A stretch of 64,000 nucleotides of DNA, taken from the NCBI GenBank assembly GCA_041392835.1, contig JAWKLF010000008.1, positions 39,266-103,265 of the forward strand. Direction: 5' to 3'. The position numbers were made by a program, and so were the translations under genes. Below, piece by piece: positions 1 through 7,879 of the stretch. The notes below the pieces were generated by a model. That model was given only the letters and a program-made list of their open reading frames with translations. It was not told the origin of the DNA and searched no databases. Source of the DNA: OLB11 sp041392835. Lineage in GTDB: Bacteria > Bacteroidota > Bacteroidia > Chitinophagales > Chitinophagaceae. How positions within the stretch are numbered: the first letter of the stretch is position 1; every line of letters begins with the position of its first letter.

Positions 1-733
1 AGTCGCTAATCCACTCCTCGGTCACTTCTCGGACTTCTTCTATATCCTTGAATAGATGAGCATCCAATATAGCCTCCCGATAGCTTCTATTGAATCGCTC
101 AATAAACGCGTTCTGAGTGGGTTTGCCTGGCTCTATATATTTAAACTCTATATCGTACATCTGACTAAATTCACTCGCCAATTTGGCTATAAATTCAGGC
201 CCATTGTCCATACGGATTTTTTGTGGTTTACCATATCTGTTGATTAAATGACGTAGCACCCATATCACTCTACTCGATTTAAGTGAGTAATCAATTTCTA
301 TAAATAGTACCTCGCGGTTAAAATCATCAATCACATTAAATGAACGAAACTTACTGCCATTACTCAAGGCATCACTCATAAAATCAATACTCCAAGTATG
401 CGTAAAAAATGAGGGAGTCTCCAAACTTTCCTTTATTCGCTGTGGCAAACGCTTCTTTGCCTTTCTGCGTAGGGATAGACCCATCTGCTTATATACTCTA
501 TGCATGCGCTTATGATTTGTTGTATCTCCTTGATTTCTCAACCTAAAATAATACTTCCAAAACCCTTCTCGAGGATGAGCAGAACTTAATTCCAATAATT
601 GATTTTCCAAATAGCTATCATCCTTCACCGATTGGTAAATAAATGCACTCTTACTTGTCTTGAGTATGCGACACGCCTTGATGATGTCTTTGGGCCGTTC
701 CTTCTTTAGCTCAGTAAGTATACTGCGCTTCAT
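1..733 (-). CDS. IS3-family transposase OrfB (DDE integrase), partial
   Basis: The frame is open from the ATG at 733 to the first base of the window, about 244 codons, and continues outside. It carries out the strand-transfer chemistry of transposition. The rve integrase core is visible with its acidic triad: D in WSIDFM, D in RMDNGPEF and E in QNAFIERFNRSYREA. The N-terminal part (about residues 45-100) matches the HTH_21-type region, with HPREGFWKYYFRL. It is in the -1 frame relative to OrfA, so the active product is probably an OrfAB fusion made by frameshifting rather than initiation at 733. No internal stop or frameshift is seen in the visible part. Confidence 0.9.
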   Translation of the reverse strand, partial: MKRSILTELKKERPKDIIKACRILKTSKSAFIYQSVKDDSYLENQLLELSSAHPREGFWKYYFRLRNQGDTTNHKRMHRVYKQMGLSLRRKAKKRLPQRIKESLETPSFFTHTWSIDFMSDALSNGSKFRSFNVIDDFNREVLFIEIDYSLKSSRVIWVLRHLINRYGKPQKIRMDNGPEFIAKLASEFSQMYDIEFKYIEPGKPTQNAFIERFNRSYREAILDAHLFKDIEEVREVTEEWISD

Positions 734-741
734 GCAAGGCT

Positions 742-1008
742 TTAAAGCTTTTTTTCAATAATGTATTTAGCTACATCTAACTCCATCGCTAAATTGGCAT
801 ACATACGCTTTAAACGAGCATTCTCCTCTTCCAACTCTTTGACCCGTTTAAGTTCGCTTGCATCCATACCAACATAGCGCTGACGCCATTTGTAAAACGT
901 TGCCTTACTTACGCCATGTTCTCTGGATATATCCTCTACTGACTTGCCAGTATCAAATTCCTTTAGAATAGAGGCAATCTGATTGTGATTAAATTTACTT
1001 TTCTTCAT
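742..1008 (-). CDS. IS3-family transposase OrfA (helix-turn-helix)
   Basis: 88 residues. Residues 1-50 form the transposase-8 type helix-turn-helix that binds the IS ends (REHGVSKATFYKWRQRY). Residues 52-75 form a short coiled coil (VKELEEENARLKRMYANL) used for OrfA/OrfAB multimerisation. The stop lies just after the A7G run, so ribosomes that slip back one base continue into the OrfB frame. Length and layout are normal for intact OrfA. Confidence 0.9.
   Translation of the reverse strand: MKKSKFNHNQIASILKEFDTGKSVEDISREHGVSKATFYKWRQRYVGMDASELKRVKELEEENARLKRMYANLAMELDVAKYIIEKKL
748..755 (-). other. A7G programmed -1 frameshift site
   Basis: On the minus strand seven A (755-749) are followed by G (748). 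The last seven bases form the canonical A-AAA-AAG heptamer in the OrfA frame. Slipping by -1 gives AAA AAA GCT and leads without a stop into the OrfB frame (ALKPCMKRS). This is the standard IS3 mechanism for the fused transposase. Confidence 0.8.
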
Positions 1009-1057
1009 TGTATTACGATTTTAAAATTAACAAATTTTGTCTACTTTTAAAACGTAC

Positions 1058-1077
1058 TATTTTTGGGGGAGCTTACA
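1058..1077 (-). repeat. IS end, putative terminal inverted repeat
   Basis: The outer end of the element read on the minus strand starts TGTAAGCTCCCCCAAAAAT. The boundary at 1077 is inferred from the TG-initial end. The partner repeat is not in the window. Confidence 0.5.
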
Positions 1078-1959
1078 CCATCACAACGACAGCAGTCAGT
1101 ACAAATATTGACGGACGAAATCGTCAATCTGAAGCAACAACTTAATATTTCCAAAAAAAATATTCCAACAAATTTATTTCAGAAATTTTTTTTGGATATA
1201 AAACATTGGAACTATAAAAGGAAAATCAAACACAAAGAAAACAAATTCGATAGCAACATAAAAACGACAATTAAACATCTTATTGACAATCATCAACAAA
1301 AAAGCAATCGTTATCATTTTATAACTGCAAATGTCGATGAAGCTGTTAAACAAAGCGTTTATCATCCCTTATCAGAACTTGAAAGAAAAAAAACTGTAAT
1401 TGACAATCTAAACAGTTTTATCTATGGTGCTTTAGGAGAACAAAAGGTTGTTAAAACATTAGAAAATCTATCTGACGAATATTTTTTGATTAATGACATT
1501 TCGGTTTCATTTTCACCAGTAATTTATAACAAACAGGAAAATGAATACATAAAGTCTGTTCAAATTGACCATATTCTTGTCGCACCATCAGGAATTTTTC
1601 TTATTGAGACCAAGAATTGGAGCGAAAAATCAATGGGAAATTTGAGTTTACATTCGCCTGTGCAACAAATAAAGAGAACAAGTTTTGTTTTGTTTAAGTT
1701 GCTTAACAATGAAATGACCAACCATCATCTGGGTTTAGACAGACACCATTGGGGCGAAAAAAAAATACCAATTAAAAACCTCATAGTAATGACAAATACC
1801 AAACCCCAAGTGGAGTTTCAGTATGTGAAGGTGTTAACCTTAAACGAACTTCTTGGATATGTAAACTATTTCAAACCGGCATTTTCAATTATCGAGACAC
1901 AGAGAATAGCGGACTTTATATTGCGTATAAACGAACAAAAAAATATTGAAACGAAATGA
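1063..1959 (+). pseudogene. NERD-domain nuclease-like protein, 5' end removed by the IS
   Basis: The open frame gives about 298 residues, but its only start-like codon (TTG at 1063) lies inside the IS end, and there is no in-frame ATG before the NERD domain. The native start has therefore been lost or displaced. Residues about 125-240 are a NERD domain, a PD-(D/E)xK nuclease fold: GALGEQKVVKTL, then D-x-E-x-K in IDHILVAPSGIFLIETKNW. The region before it is lysine-rich and probably coiled. NERD proteins often occur with DNA-processing or defence genes; no such partner is visible here. It could still be expressed from an outward IS promoter. It is listed as a pseudogene because the 5' end is missing. 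Confidence 0.75.
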
Positions 1960-2009
1960 CAAACAGAAATCTTACAGCCTATAACAACAGTAACTGATGC
2001 CCAACTACA

Positions 2010-2183
2010 ATGTTAAAAAGTATTATACTAAAAGTGCTTGCTATTATGCTCTATAGGTTGCTATATAAACGAGTTGAGAGAGGGTGTATAAAACAACCAT
2101 TGTCTAAAAACAAAAAATCAAAGCCTTTTATTTCCGATTATACTACTGTAACAGACCAAAAAATTAGTCTGAATCCAATTTAA
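2010..2183 (+). CDS. Possible small protein, 57 residues
   Basis: An ATG-started frame (MLKSIILKVLAIMLYRLLYKR...) has a short hydrophobic N-terminus followed by a basic, polar tail, and ends in a small palindrome (CCAATTTAAAATTGG). I recognise no family. It lies between the disrupted NERD gene and scoA and may be random or a remnant of the region hit by the IS. Confidence 0.2.
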   Translation: MLKSIILKVLAIMLYRLLYKRVERGCIKQPLSKNKKSKPFISDYTTVTDQKISLNPI

Positions 2184-2224
2184 AATTGGTATTAGATGTT
2201 ATCATAAAGCTTTCTTTATTTGAA

Positions 2225-2944
2225 TTATTCTTCTCTTTTTCTAACAGTACGTTGTTCAATTCTTTTTTCGTAATTTGTACCTTTAAATATTCTATGCACA
2301 TAAATACCAGGAGTATGTATCTGATTGGGGTCTAATTCACCTGGCTCTACTAACTCTTCTACTTCAGCTATGGTAATACGTCCAGCCATAGCCATCATAG
2401 GGTTGAAATTTCGAGCTGTATCCTTATATATTAAATTGCCTTGAGTGTCTCCTTTCCAAGCCTTAACCAATGCAAAATCGCTTTCAAAAGCTCTTTCCAT
2501 CAAGTATTCTTTTTCTTCGCCATAAAAAGTAAACATTCTTGTTTCTTTGCCTTCGGCAACTTCTGTGCCTACTCCCGCAGGGGTATATATCACAGGCATG
2601 CCATATCCAGTAGCCATACAGCGTGTTGCCAATGTCCCTTGAGGTATTAATTCTACTTCTAATTCTCCGCTCAACATTTGACGTTCAAATTCATCGTTTT
2701 CGCCTACATAGCTCGAAACCATTTTTTTTACTTGCTTTTTTTGTAGCATCAGTCCTATACCAAAATCATCCACACCTGCATTGTTTGAAATACAAGTCAA
2801 GCCATCTATATTTTTTTTCACCAAAGCTGCTATACAATGTTCAGGTATACCACACAAGCCAAAACCTCCCAACATCAATGTCATGCCACTTTCTATGTCT
2901 TTGACTGCTTCGTCGGCATTGGCTACTACTTTATTTAATCCCAT
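2225..2944 (-). CDS. scoA: Succinyl-CoA:3-ketoacid CoA-transferase subunit A
   Basis: 239 residues, normal length for the SCOT alpha subunit. It transfers CoA from succinyl-CoA to acetoacetate, linking ketone-body or PHB-type C4 units to the TCA cycle. Visible family features are the N-terminal GGFGLCGIPEHCIAAL glycine-rich segment, SNNAGVDDFGIGLML, and the central GYGMPVIYTPAGVGTEVAEGKE. The beta subunit (scoB), which carries the catalytic glutamate and usually follows directly, is absent: the next bases downstream are non-coding and then the NERD remnant. scoB must be elsewhere. A good promoter lies just upstream at 2971-3000. Confidence 0.93.
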   Translation of the reverse strand: MGLNKVVANADEAVKDIESGMTLMLGGFGLCGIPEHCIAALVKKNIDGLTCISNNAGVDDFGIGLMLQKKQVKKMVSSYVGENDEFERQMLSGELEVELIPQGTLATRCMATGYGMPVIYTPAGVGTEVAEGKETRMFTFYGEEKEYLMERAFESDFALVKAWKGDTQGNLIYKDTARNFNPMMAMAGRITIAEVEELVEPGELDPNQIHTPGIYVHRIFKGTNYEKRIEQRTVRKREE

Positions 2945-2970
2945 CTGTGTACTTTTTTTGTTTAATGTTA

Positions 2971-3000
2971 CGAATTTAGGCTTTGACTGTTGAAATACAA
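2971..3000 (-). promoter_or_regulatory. Bacteroidota-type promoter of scoA
   Basis: On the minus strand TTG (3000-2998) is followed by a 19-nt spacer and TAAATTCG (2978-2971), one base off TAnnTTTG. The scoA start is 26 nt further on. Confidence 0.5.
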
Positions 3001-3025
3001 AATACCCATCATGACAAGAAGCGTT

Positions 3026-4378
3026 TTATTGACTAACAAGTAGTTCATTGGCATAATGTGCCAAACCAAAATTTCTTGTTTGCGCTTCTTCAGGATGTGT
3101 TACATGCCATTCAAACTCATCTCTAAAATGTCGTATAGCTGCTGCCACAGGCCATGCTGCTGCATCACCCAAAGGGCATATTGTATTGCCTTCTATTTTA
3201 GATTGTATATCCCACAATAAATCTATGTCTTTCATGCTTCCTTTTCCATACTCTATATTTTTCAATATTTTATACATCCAACCCGTACCTTCTCTACAGG
3301 GTGAGCACTGTCCACAACTTTCGTGAGCATAAAATCGGGCTAAACTCATAGTATGTCTTACAACGCATTGATCTTCGTCGAGTACTATAAAACCACCACT
3401 ACCCATCATAGTGCCCGTTTGAAATCCACCATCCGAAAGCGATTCATAATTCATATAACGGGTTTCGCCTTTGGCTGTTTTTAGTAATAAGTTAGCTGGC
3501 ACTATCGGCACAGAAGAACCACCGGGTATGCAGGCTTTTAATTTTTTTCCATGTGGTATGCCTCCACAATATTCATCACTATATATAAATTCTTCTACAC
3601 TACATGTCATATCTATTTCATATACACCTGGCTTATTTATATTGCCACAGGCCGAAATTAATTTAGTACCTGTGCTACGCCCTACTCCAATTTTGGCGTA
3701 TTCATCGCCACCCATTGTAATGATAGGACAAACTGCTGCTATTGTTTCCACATTATTAACAACTGTAGGGCATCCCCACAATCCTTTTACTGCCGGAAAT
3801 GGTGGTTTAATTCTTGGATTGCCTCTTTTGCCTTCTAAAGATTCTAACAAAGCCGTTTCTTCTCCACAGATATAGGCTCCAGCACCTCGCTGTACATATA
3901 TTTCTAAGTCATATCCTTTGCCTTTGATATTTTTGCCCAACCAACCATTTGCTTTAGCTTCTTCAATAGCTTTTTCTAATATATCTACAATCCAAGCATA
4001 CTCACCTCGTATATATGTATGAAACGTTTGCGCCTAAGGCATAAGATGAAATAAGCATGCCTTCTATCAATAAATGAGGAATAAACTCCATCAAATAGCG
4101 ATCTTTAAATGTTCCCGGTTCACTTTCATCCGCATTCACAACCAAGTATCGGGGTATCCCTTCTGGCTTGGCTAAAAACTCCACTTCATACCAGTAGGAA
4201 AACCAGCACCACCTCTACCTCTCAAACCGCTTTTCTTTACTTCTTCAACCAGTTCATCTGGGGTAAAACTATTTAAAGCTTTTTGTGCTGCTTGGTAGCC
4301 TCCGTGTTTTGTGTACACATCATAACTTTTTATATTTTCAATATGGGCGTTAGCCATTAATAGTTTTATACTTGCCAT
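3026..4378 (-). pseudogene. nuoF: NADH-quinone oxidoreductase subunit F, interrupted by two frameshifts
   Basis: NuoF carries FMN, the NADH site and the N3 [4Fe-4S] cluster of complex I. Three consecutive frames together cover the whole protein: 4378-4172 (GRGGAGFPTGMKW), 4184-4002 (NADESEPGTFKDR) and roughly 4010-3026 (GAGAYICGEETALLESLEGKRG, and the cluster motif ESCGQCSPCREG with a later CPLGD). The first break is in a T5 run (4174-4178), where a T6 would continue SFLAKPEG. The second is in an AT run (4010-4016), where one more AT would read YIYIRGEY. The deletions are -1 and -2, so the outer frames match again, and every conserved motif is intact. This could be sequencing or assembly error, or a young pseudogene. 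No other nuo gene is adjacent. Confidence 0.88.
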
Positions 4379-4436
4379 AGCTACAAAATTCGTTTACAAA
4401 ATTAATATTACGAAATACTTTGATAGGTTTATTTGT

Positions 4437-4850
4437 TTATCTCAATCTATCGGCACTTCTAAGGAGTTTTTCATCAGAGCGTACGCCTCTATATGCCAAA
4501 AAAAGAAATATGCAGGCAAGTACTGGCATAGCAGCACCTAAATAGAGCTTATTGCCCACTAATCCTACTATGAGCTCAAGTGATTTAGATATATAAGCTC
4601 TATAAAGCATCCATAATAGACTTCCAACTGTTATAATACCTGACACAACTATAAGTTTTTTTTGCATGTTCCTATCTTTTAAAAAAACAGCAAACAAACT
4701 CACTATAGCTGCAAGCAAAACAAAGACCATCAGTACATAATCCTTACTGGCATTGACTTCTGAAAGGCTGGGCAATACGCCATAATTTATCATCAATAAG
4801 CTTAAAATAGTAATGGCTGCAAGCAACAACCATATGCTTTGTATTCTCAT
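4437..4850 (-). CDS. DUF4293 family membrane protein
   Basis: 137 residues with four predicted transmembrane helices (about 5-25, 38-58, 67-87 and 100-122), starting MRIQSIWLLLAA as DUF4293 proteins do. The family is essentially confined to Bacteroidota and its function is unknown. It is transcribed toward nuoF with a 58-nt gap and is divergent from uvrA. Confidence 0.75.
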   Translation of the reverse strand: MRIQSIWLLLAAITILSLLMINYGVLPSLSEVNASKDYVLMVFVLLAAIVSLFAVFLKDRNMQKKLIVVSGIITVGSLLWMLYRAYISKSLELIVGLVGNKLYLGAAMPVLACIFLFLAYRGVRSDEKLLRSADRLR

Positions 4851-4981
4851 GTAGTACTTTTTTGCTAATTAACTAAAAACGAAACTTCTAAACAATTAAT
4901 TTTTTACATTTTTTGAAATAAAGTAAATTACTACAAAAGTCTATAGGTCTGAAAGCTAAATACTGTAATTTTACCTTTTCT

Positions 4982-7810
4982 ATGAATACGATCGAAGTTA
5001 TTGGAGCTCGCGAACATAATTTAAAAAATATAGATGTAAGCATTCCTAAAAACAAATTGACTGTGATAACGGGCATAAGTGGAAGTGGCAAGTCTTCTTT
5101 GGCTTTTGATACGATACATGCCGAAGGACAGCGTAGATATATGGAAAGTTTTTCGACCTATGCCAGACAATTTGTTGGCAATATGGAGCGTCCTGATGTG
5201 GACAAAGTAGATGGTCTTTCGCCTGTAGTAGCTATTGAACAAAAAACAACCAATAAAAGCCCTCGCTCAACAGTTGGCACTGTTACTGAAATTTATGATT
5301 TTTTGCGTTTGCTTTTTGCTCGTATTGGAGAGGCTTATAGCTTTAATACAGGAAAAAAAATGGTACGCTATTCTGAAGAAGAAATGCTTCAGCATATTTT
5401 AACCCAATTTAATAAAAAAAGAATCATACTGTTGGCTCCAATAGTAAAAGGTAGAAAAGGACACTATAGAGAGCTTTTTGAACAATTTCGGAAACAAGGT
5501 TTTTTAAAAGTGAGAATAGATGGTGCCATAAAAGAGCTTGTTGAAAAAATGCAAGTAGATCGTTATAAAGTGCACGATATAGAGCTCGTTATTGACCGCC
5601 TAACTGTTGATTCAGATAATGCTGTAAGGCTTACAGAAAGCTTACAAAATGCACTCAAACTGGGCGACCAACAAGTACTTATTCAAAATCACGATAATCC
5701 CAAAGAAGTTCAACTCTTATCTAAATTATTGATGTGTGCCGATACCGGCATTTCATACGATGAACCTTCGCCTAATACATTTTCTTTTAATTCGCCCTAT
5801 GGGTCGTGTCCTCAATGCAAAGGTTTAGGTACTATATATCAAATTGATATGCAAGCAGTCATGCCAGACAAGTCTAAAAGCATAGCCGATGGCGGTATAG
5901 AACCCTTAGGACTAGCTCGAGACACCTTTGTTTATCAACAAGTATTGGCATTGGCATCTAAGTATAAATTTGATATTAAAAAACCGATTTCAAAATTATC
6001 AGATAAAGCACTCAATATGATTTTATATGGAAGCGAATCTGAAAAAATAAGTTTAGACATTTCTTACGACAACAATGAATCTACTCAAGAATATCAGACA
6101 CAGTTTGAAGGAATTGTCAATATGGTGATACGATGGTTTAATAGTACCAGTAGCGATTATATAAAACAATGGGCCGAAAAATTTATGTTTATTAATCCAT
6201 GCCCTTCTTGTTTGGGAACAAGACTTCGGAAAGAAAGTATTTGGTTCAAAGTAGATGGAAAACATATAGCTGAACTTGCTCAATACAATCTTCAAGAATT
6301 AGAAAACTGGTTTGCAGACCTCTCTAAAAGGCTCAATAAAAAGCAACAAACTATAGCTAAAGAAATCATTAAAGAAATTAATGAGAGACTCCATTTTTTA
6401 AACGATGTAGGTTTGGAATATCTAAGTTTAGACCGCACATCCAGAACCCTTAGCGGTGGCGAAAGCCAACGCATACGTTTAGCTACTCAAATAGGTTCCA
6501 AACTACAAGGCATTACTTATATACTCGATGAACCCAGCATAGGACTACACCAACGCGATAATCAAAGATTGATTAAAGCACTTAAAGAATTGAGAGATAT
6601 GGGCAATACGGTCATTGTTGTAGAACATGACAAAGACATTATGCTTCAAGCTGACCATATTATTGATATTGGCCCTGGTGCTGGCACCTTAGGGGGTGAA
6701 ATTATTTCTGAAGGAAATCCCAAACATTTTTCTAAAAAAAATTCTTCAACAGCACATTATCTTTCTGGCAAAACCAAAATGACAATTCCTACTGAAAGAA
6801 GAAAAGGAAATGGCAAAAAAGTAGTTCTAAAAGGCGCTAATGGAAATAATCTGAAACATGTCAATGCAACATTTCCATTGGGTGTTTTTATAGGCATCAC
6901 GGGTGTTTCGGGCAGTGGCAAATCTACTTTAATAAGCGATACGCTTTACCCTATTTTAGCCACTCATGTTTATAAGAGTAAAACACAGCCCATGCCTTAT
7001 AAAAAAATTGAAGGCTTAGAACATATAGACAAAGTAATAGAAATAGACCAATCTCCTATTGGCAGAACACCAAGAAGTAATCCGGCCACATATTGTGGTT
7101 TCTTTACCGATATAAGACAATTATTTGCTACTATTCCTGAAGCAAAAATTAGAGGATATAAACCCGGTCGTTTTTCATTTAATGTAAAAGGAGGTCGGTG
7201 TGAAACATGTGAAGGTGGTGGTATGAAAACTATAGAAATGAATTTTTTACCCGATGTACATGTACTTTGTGAGCGTTGTCAAGGAAGACGTTTTAACCGA
7301 GAAACGTTGGAAATAAAATATAAAGGAAAATCTATTTCAGATGTATTGCAAATGACAATACATGACGCTTGCGATTTTTTCAAGGCCGTACCTTCTATAT
7401 ATCGAAAAATAAAAACGCTCGAAGATGTAGGACTTGGTTATATTACATTGGGCCAAAGTGCAGTAACGCTTAGTGGAGGAGAAGCTCAACGCATCAAGTT
7501 AGCCAGTGAGCTTGCCAAAAAAGATACTGGCAATACTTTTTATATTTTAGACGAACCTACAACGGGCTTACACTTTCAAGACATAGAACTCCTGGTTCAG
7601 GTACTTCAAAAATTAACCGATAGAGGAAACACAGTCTTAGTTATCGAACACAATTTAGATGTTATTAAAGCTACAGACTATATCATAGATTTAGGTCCAG
7701 AAGGTGGCACACAAGGAGGGTCTATAGTGGCCAGCGGCACGCCAGAACAGATATGCCAAGAGAAAAAAAGTATAACGGGAAAATTTCTTATAGACGAATT
7801 AAGCGCTTAG
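4982..7810 (+). CDS. uvrA: Excinuclease ABC subunit A
   Basis: 942 residues, normal full length. It is the damage-recognition ATPase of nucleotide excision repair and loads UvrB. Two ABC cassettes are visible: Walker A GISGSGKSS at about 31-39 and GVSGSGKST at about 640, with LSGGESQRIRLA and LSGGEAQRIKLA signatures. Zinc modules are CPQC (about 276) paired with CPSC (about 406), and CETC (about 740) with CERC (about 764). The ATG is 8 nt after a TAATTTTA box (4966-4973), so the transcript may have almost no leader. It is monocistronic; maeB follows 69 nt later with its own promoter. Confidence 0.97.
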   Translation: MNTIEVIGAREHNLKNIDVSIPKNKLTVITGISGSGKSSLAFDTIHAEGQRRYMESFSTYARQFVGNMERPDVDKVDGLSPVVAIEQKTTNKSPRSTVGTVTEIYDFLRLLFARIGEAYSFNTGKKMVRYSEEEMLQHILTQFNKKRIILLAPIVKGRKGHYRELFEQFRKQGFLKVRIDGAIKELVEKMQVDRYKVHDIELVIDRLTVDSDNAVRLTESLQNALKLGDQQVLIQNHDNPKEVQLLSKLLMCADTGISYDEPSPNTFSFNSPYGSCPQCKGLGTIYQIDMQAVMPDKSKSIADGGIEPLGLARDTFVYQQVLALASKYKFDIKKPISKLSDKALNMILYGSESEKISLDISYDNNESTQEYQTQFEGIVNMVIRWFNSTSSDYIKQWAEKFMFINPCPSCLGTRLRKESIWFKVDGKHIAELAQYNLQELENWFADLSKRLNKKQQTIAKEIIKEINERLHFLNDVGLEYLSLDRTSRTLSGGESQRIRLATQIGSKLQGITYILDEPSIGLHQRDNQRLIKALKELRDMGNTVIVVEHDKDIMLQADHIIDIGPGAGTLGGEIISEGNPKHFSKKNSSTAHYLSGKTKMTIPTERRKGNGKKVVLKGANGNNLKHVNATFPLGVFIGITGVSGSGKSTLISDTLYPILATHVYKSKTQPMPYKKIEGLEHIDKVIEIDQSPIGRTPRSNPATYCGFFTDIRQLFATIPEAKIRGYKPGRFSFNVKGGRCETCEGGGMKTIEMNFLPDVHVLCERCQGRRFNRETLEIKYKGKSISDVLQMTIHDACDFFKAVPSIYRKIKTLEDVGLGYITLGQSAVTLSGGEAQRIKLASELAKKDTGNTFYILDEPTTGLHFQDIELLVQVLQKLTDRGNTVLVIEHNLDVIKATDYIIDLGPEGGTQGGSIVASGTPEQICQEKKSITGKFLIDELSA

Positions 7811-7845
7811 ACCCGTTTATTTAAGATAAAAAAATATTAAGTTAT

Positions 7846-7853
7846 TATATTTG
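7846..7853 (+). promoter_or_regulatory. TATATTTG -7 box of maeB
   Basis: Exact match to the Bacteroidota -7 consensus TAnnTTTG, 26 nt before the maeB ATG. No clear -33 TTG at the usual spacing. Confidence 0.5.
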
Positions 7854-7879
7854 AAACACTAAAAACGTATTAGTACAGC

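Larger units (their letters stand above)
1..1077 (-). mobile_element. IS3-family insertion sequence, cut by the window start
   Basis: Two minus-strand reading frames with IS3 architecture (OrfA helix-turn-helix, then OrfB DDE integrase in the -1 frame) lie upstream of an A7G slippery run. Read on the minus strand, the element begins with TGTAAGCTCCCCC at about 1077, a TG-initial end typical of the family. The other end lies outside the window, so the terminal repeats and target duplication cannot be compared. The element abuts a NERD-domain gene whose 5' end is missing. The long leucine-zipper-like OrfA resembles the IS407/IS51 part of the family, but the subgroup is an inference. Confidence 0.85.

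Noticed and set aside
2175..2189. Palindrome CCAATTTAAAATTGG as operator or terminator
   Set aside because: Short, A/T-rich, no T run and no neighbouring regulator gene; not supported beyond the palindrome itself.
3471..3875. 134-codon plus-strand frame
   Set aside because: It lies antisense to the conserved core of nuoF and has no recognisable domain; it is a shadow of the real gene.
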